NCBI RefSeq assembly: GCF_027857615.1
Contig: NZ_JAQIFT010000074.1
Coordinates: forward strand, 1-64,000
Direction of reading: 5' to 3'
From: Holtiella tumoricola
Lineage (GTDB): Bacteria; Bacillota; Clostridia; Lachnospirales; Cellulosilyticaceae
Length of the DNA: 64,000 nucleotides
This document shows positions 61,501-64,000 of this stretch, one piece after another. Numbering within the stretch: position 1 is the first letter of the stretch; every line of letters begins with the position of its first letter. A program made the position numbers and the translations under genes. The notes under the pieces are model-generated. The model saw nothing but the letters and a program-made list of their open reading frames with translations, made no database searches and was not told where the DNA came from.

Positions 61501-62526
61501 TTTATATGTCTTGCTGCTTAGATAAGGGTCACGTAGAAGCTTGGTTACTGTTTGAGCTTTCTTCACAATATCCTTAGCAAGTTCTCTATAGCCTTTGACA
61601 CGCTCTTTAAGAATATCACTACAATCTTGCTTCTTACTGGATAATCGTCCAAAACTTATACCATCTATACAAGCTAAAAGCATCTCTACATCTGATACTG
61701 GCACTTCTAATAGGCGCTCAATTTGTTCAAAATCTTTAACCAACGTTTCTTCATAGGCTGCTGGCCCATCTGGTCTACGAGTAAGTTTAAGTGCCTCATC
61801 ATAGACTAGCTTCAAATCTTTAAAGTCTTCTAGAATCTCTGCTATAAGTTCCCTTTCCCAGATTGATTCACCAATCCCTTCATGTGGCTCACAAAGTTTG
61901 TTGCTCATCTCATCTAACCACTCATTGGGGAATATGGTACTCTTAGAAAAAGTATAAAGATCTAAGATAAGATCCATTAATGGCTCTAATCCGCGAATGC
62001 TTCCATAAGTCTCTGCAAGTTCTAAGAAGTCTTCGTTATCTTCTTCCTCAAACGCTTCTTCTAGCATTTCTTCTAGAATATCTAATTTCATAACCTGTAA
62101 CTCAGATTCATTGCCTACTTTAATGTTAGGATCAATCTCTAAGTAGGTGAAATAGTTCTTAATGGCTTTAAGACAGAAGGAGTGAATGGTAGAAATAGAT
62201 GCTTTCGGTAAAAGAGCAAGTTGTCTTTCTAAATAGGCAACTTGCTCCATAGCCTTTTCACTTTCCTCTTCTTGTTGCAATGTTTCTATCGCCTTGCTCA
62301 TTTTATCAGCGATACGTTCTTTCATCTCATGGGCAGCTGCACTTGTAAAGGTTACAATCAAGAATCTATCAATATCTATACCTACTTCTTCTTCATTTCC
62401 CATAATCCTTTTAAATACACGTTCTGTAAGGACTGCTGTCTTACCAGAACCAGCTGCTGCTGATACAAGTATGGTTGCACCACGTTTATCAATCGCAGCT
62501 TGTTGCATCGGTGTCCATGCCATCAT
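58501..62526 (-). CDS. addA: AddA (RexA) helicase-nuclease subunit
   Basis: The 1341-residue protein has UvrD-type helicase motifs: Q-motif TPMQQAAID, Walker A SAAAGSGKTAVLTERV, Walker B IYIDEYQDSN, MTIHKSKGLEFP, and VLYVALTRAKEKLF. The C-terminal nuclease domain has GLVIIDYKTDYID. With AddB it resects double-strand breaks for RecA and degrades foreign DNA. The start is ATG 62526 or 62523, both near AAAGGAGGG; it overlaps the addB end by 35-38 nt. Confidence 0.97.
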   Translation of the reverse strand: MMAWTPMQQAAIDKRGATILVSAAAGSGKTAVLTERVFKRIMGNEEEVGIDIDRFLIVTFTSAAAHEMKERIADKMSKAIETLQQEEESEKAMEQVAYLERQLALLPKASISTIHSFCLKAIKNYFTYLEIDPNIKVGNESELQVMKLDILEEMLEEAFEEEDNEDFLELAETYGSIRGLEPLMDLILDLYTFSKSTIFPNEWLDEMSNKLCEPHEGIGESIWERELIAEILEDFKDLKLVYDEALKLTRRPDGPAAYEETLVKDFEQIERLLEVPVSDVEMLLACIDGISFGRLSSKKQDCSDILKERVKGYRELAKDIVKKAQTVTKLLRDPYLSSKTYKAGELMQTLVKWVKAFDARFSEAKRDKGLADYNDLEHLALKLFVTHGETEDGYTELIYTEVAKELADFYEEIYIDEYQDSNAVQETLLGAIALAKENGPTRFMVGDMKQSIYRFRLANPLIFADKYERYEKFEEGAIQPEICIDLSQNFRSRANILEATNDLFKQIMSKRVGELCYDEDAKLKVGNHYTEGDYEAYQEEVADHVEVCLVETQDTDKEENEEASGEDTPQDLKNIEVEALMVAQKISAILRGEANPKVVYDKEEGKYRKVEPRDIVILLRSVQEKANLFEEALLREGIDAYADVSSNFFEAMEVQIMISLLQVIDNPRQDIPLLTVLRSPMVGLDFDEILQVRKLDEEVDLYTALCKYVEEREPSIALQEFVKLLAHYREEASLMPLEELMARLFIETGYYSYVGMLPAGAKKKANLKLLKKYAEDFEANNGVGLFAFLQYMDKLKASGAKIGEAKLVGESENLVQIMTIHKSKGLEFPIVFVCNTNKTFNNQDIMKNVLMHHELGLGPKYTDKDTNILYETLPFEAIKRRIISENISEEMRVLYVALTRAKEKLFITGTVKDIDKEVNKWSPFAIRNSEGILPLGLRKSPTYLSWIGMSLFAHAGFDDLRAKLGVEPTYLFEGKGRWQLSCIPKEALLSNHQTLEEKVEQREALLEDWNVETAYTEHKDALYNYLNYVYPYERATTMPVKVTVSDLKKQAMLEHQVKEENVQQKNMKATSIECPSIQSESSGVNALGESIQEGDESVILSTQMYGQDQEENTAYYISKRVGVETQQATKQDVNVVDEVLATSGDDMRWGMFEDKVVPKFMQQETTMQATVRGTLIHSVFEQLDLLQCKTADLIMAELTRLVETGKLHEEAASLVDLARLERMAHSEMLKRMAECQHIWKEKAFVYLLPADEVEEIYDREEEILLQGVVDTCFIEEDGLVIIDYKTDYIDKHGIEEGIKRIKERYSVQLELYARALSEITGLPVKEKCLYLYHIDTWVTLD

Positions 62527-64000
62527 TCATCCCTCCTTTAGCAAGTCTTTCCCATATTTCTTTGTTTCCTAATGGCTCAAGTTGATTATAATGATTATCT
62601 TTTGTCGCAGGATCAAATTGGCAAATCGTATGGTACTTACAAAATGCACAAGCATCTTTTTCTTTTAATTTACAAGGTCTTGCACTGATTTTCCCAGCTA
62701 ACATATCCTTACCTAAGTTACGAATCAAATCATGCATATAGCCAATTAATGCTTTAAACTGATTTTCGCTAGCAACTTGAGATGTACTACCTAGGGTACC
62801 ATCTTTTTTCACTTTTGCTGGTACAATCTCTCCTTTAATACCTGATTCCATTTTTTCTAGAATATCTAAGTTATCAATACTAAGTCCTGATAATTTGTAT
62901 TGCTTAAGTTGCTTAGTGAGTGCTTCACTAAGTGCCATCCCTGTCTCGTACTTGATGGTACGTGTATCAATATGGAAATAAAACATACCCGCAGCTTTAT
63001 TGCGCTCATTAAGACGTAGATAAGCATCTAAATAAAGTAAAAGTTGAAGTTGAAGACCATGATACAGTTCTAGGAGACTAAAGTTTTTGTTACCTGACTT
63101 ATAGTCTAGTACCTTAACATAACGTTCTTCTTCATCTTTCATATAGACATCCACACGGTCAATCTGCCCACGTAGATAAATGGTATGTTCATCATCTAAT
63201 ACAATTTCAATAGGTGGCATCTCTTCACTACCAAAGCTTACTTCATAGGCTTCTGGTACAAATTCTCCAGCCTTTAACTGATACGTCATAGCACCTATTG
63301 CACGTTTGGTCATTTTCTTTGCCTTTTTTAAAGTGTAGGCAAATCTACCATCTTGCTTCGCATTTTGACTAAGCTTAGCCGCACTATAGCGAAGTGCTTC
63401 TTCAATAGACTCATCTTGTTGTTCTTCCGTAGCAGTCGTCCAGGTTACCTGACGCTTTTTAAGCTCTTTTGGATAACGTTCTAATGTCTGGTGGAAAAGT
63501 GTTCCAAGATCTGCTGCATTCCACTGAAGTACTTTACGCTCTGAAGCTCTAAGTCCATAACGGATAAAGTAACAACATGGACAGTTACGATAAAGTTCTA
63601 ACTGAGATATGTTCGTTACTAAGCCTTCACTATAAAGGAGCTTCGCATTTTCCTCTTTGAGTTGATCTTGCTGATTACTATAAGCCATATAGGTTGTCAG
63701 ATGTTTAAACTTATCTTGCCACTGTGGTGAAGTCATAAACCAACTTACGGCATCTTGCCATGGTCCCTCTTCTCCTTGCCCATCTAAGTAGCGTCTCATC
63801 TCCCAGCCTACATACCCTAGTGCTGGACGTGGTAATTGAAGTGGGTCTAAGGTATCTTTGTTCATCTCTTCCATTCCAAAGATCTTCTTCATTTTATAGA
63901 ATACAATAGATGGTCTTAGGGCTTTCCCTGTTTCATCTGCTTGTATGGTACTTACATAGAGTTTTTCTCTTGCTCTTGTAAAAGCATAGTACACTAAAAA
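62489..64000 (-). CDS. addB: AddB (RexB) nuclease subunit, 5' end cut off by the window
   Basis: About 503 C-terminal residues are present and the frame stays open to the right edge, so the N-terminal half lies outside. Helicase motif VI appears at the edge (YYAFTRAREKLYV). The iron-sulfur nuclease cysteines are present: YRNCPCCYF (first Cys) and CAFCKYHTIC near the end (C-x2-C-x5-C). The nuclease core shows VKVLDYKSGNKNF. Its end overlaps addA, as expected for a coupled addB-addA operon. Confidence 0.95.
   Translation of the reverse strand, partial: FLVYYAFTRAREKLYVSTIQADETGKALRPSIVFYKMKKIFGMEEMNKDTLDPLQLPRPALGYVGWEMRRYLDGQGEEGPWQDAVSWFMTSPQWQDKFKHLTTYMAYSNQQDQLKEENAKLLYSEGLVTNISQLELYRNCPCCYFIRYGLRASERKVLQWNAADLGTLFHQTLERYPKELKKRQVTWTTATEEQQDESIEEALRYSAAKLSQNAKQDGRFAYTLKKAKKMTKRAIGAMTYQLKAGEFVPEAYEVSFGSEEMPPIEIVLDDEHTIYLRGQIDRVDVYMKDEEERYVKVLDYKSGNKNFSLLELYHGLQLQLLLYLDAYLRLNERNKAAGMFYFHIDTRTIKYETGMALSEALTKQLKQYKLSGLSIDNLDILEKMESGIKGEIVPAKVKKDGTLGSTSQVASENQFKALIGYMHDLIRNLGKDMLAGKISARPCKLKEKDACAFCKYHTICQFDPATKDNHYNQLEPLGNKEIWERLAKGGMNDGMDTDATSCD

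Noticed and set aside
1..64000. CRISPR arrays, insertion sequences, prophage genes, tRNA genes
   Set aside because: No spaced short repeats, transposase-like or phage-like products, or cloverleaf sequences were noticed in the window.

Overview
The window comes from a low-GC, endospore-forming anaerobe of the class Clostridia. A Lachnospirales (Cellulosilyticum-like) lineage is my best guess, from the genes and AT bias rather than from any search. Evidence for sporulation is YtxC, a Spo0E-type protein, two small acid-soluble spore protein (SASP) genes and a PdaB-like deacetylase. Evidence for an anaerobic lifestyle is an [FeFe] hydrogenase-like protein, a B12-dependent ribonucleotide reductase and a cobalamin adenosyltransferase. 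Nearly everything is chromosomal housekeeping. I see no prophage, insertion sequence, CRISPR array or tRNA gene.

Layout. 1-3.7 kb: two strong tandem promoters firing out of the left edge (rRNA-type), a small membrane protein, a frameshifted metallopeptidase and a fused multi-GNAT protein. 3.8-7.1 kb: a secreted multidomain GH18 chitinase with phased repeats upstream. 7.3-14 kb: T-box, thrS, second thrS, infC-rpmI-rplT, with ytxC upstream. 14.0-14.98 kb: an ORF-free, heavily base-paired element of about 0.9 kb that looks like a large structured RNA. 15-16.8 kb: a GlcNAc PTS transporter behind an antiterminator (RAT) site. 16.8-21.5 kb: hslO, a methyltransferase, dinB, a DUF815 ATPase and a SASP-like gene. 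21.6-24.7 kb: lysine riboswitch with asd-dapA-dapB. 24.8-34 kb: cobO, an SSB-like protein, nrdJ, a deacetylase and an NlpC/P60 protein. 34.1-50.5 kb: ptsH-ptsI-antiterminator-crr, nagA-nagB, GH94 and GH3 enzymes, a phosphohexomutase, two ABC permeases and a YesM/YesN-type two-component system. 50.6-55 kb: truA, DUF5721, a SASP, htpG and DUF3783. 55.1-55.6 kb: a second ORF-poor, strongly folded element. 55.7-64 kb: [FeFe] hydrogenase-like protein with a 2Fe-2S partner, a ThyX-like protein, and addA-addB, with addB running off the right edge.

The unifying theme is chitin and amino-sugar use. The chitinase (CBM2, four Ig-like repeats, three chitin-binding modules) would release chito-oligosaccharides outside the cell. 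ABC permeases and the GlcNAc PTS would import them. GH94 and GH3 enzymes, a phosphohexomutase, NagA and NagB would feed GlcNAc units into fructose-6-phosphate. Both nagE and ptsH carry BglG/GlcT-type RAT sites overlapping terminators, and a matching antiterminator gene sits inside the pts operon, so sugar flux probably feeds back on the whole set. HPr carries Arg at the position of the regulatory Ser46, so this HPr should not take part in Ser46-based catabolite repression.

The strongest candidates for something undescribed are the two structured intergenic elements (14.06-14.94 kb and 55.13-55.53 kb). Next are a mosaic pair of threonyl-tRNA synthetases, an apparent AUA start codon in the DUF5721 gene, and an [FeFe] hydrogenase-like protein lacking a key H-cluster lysine.
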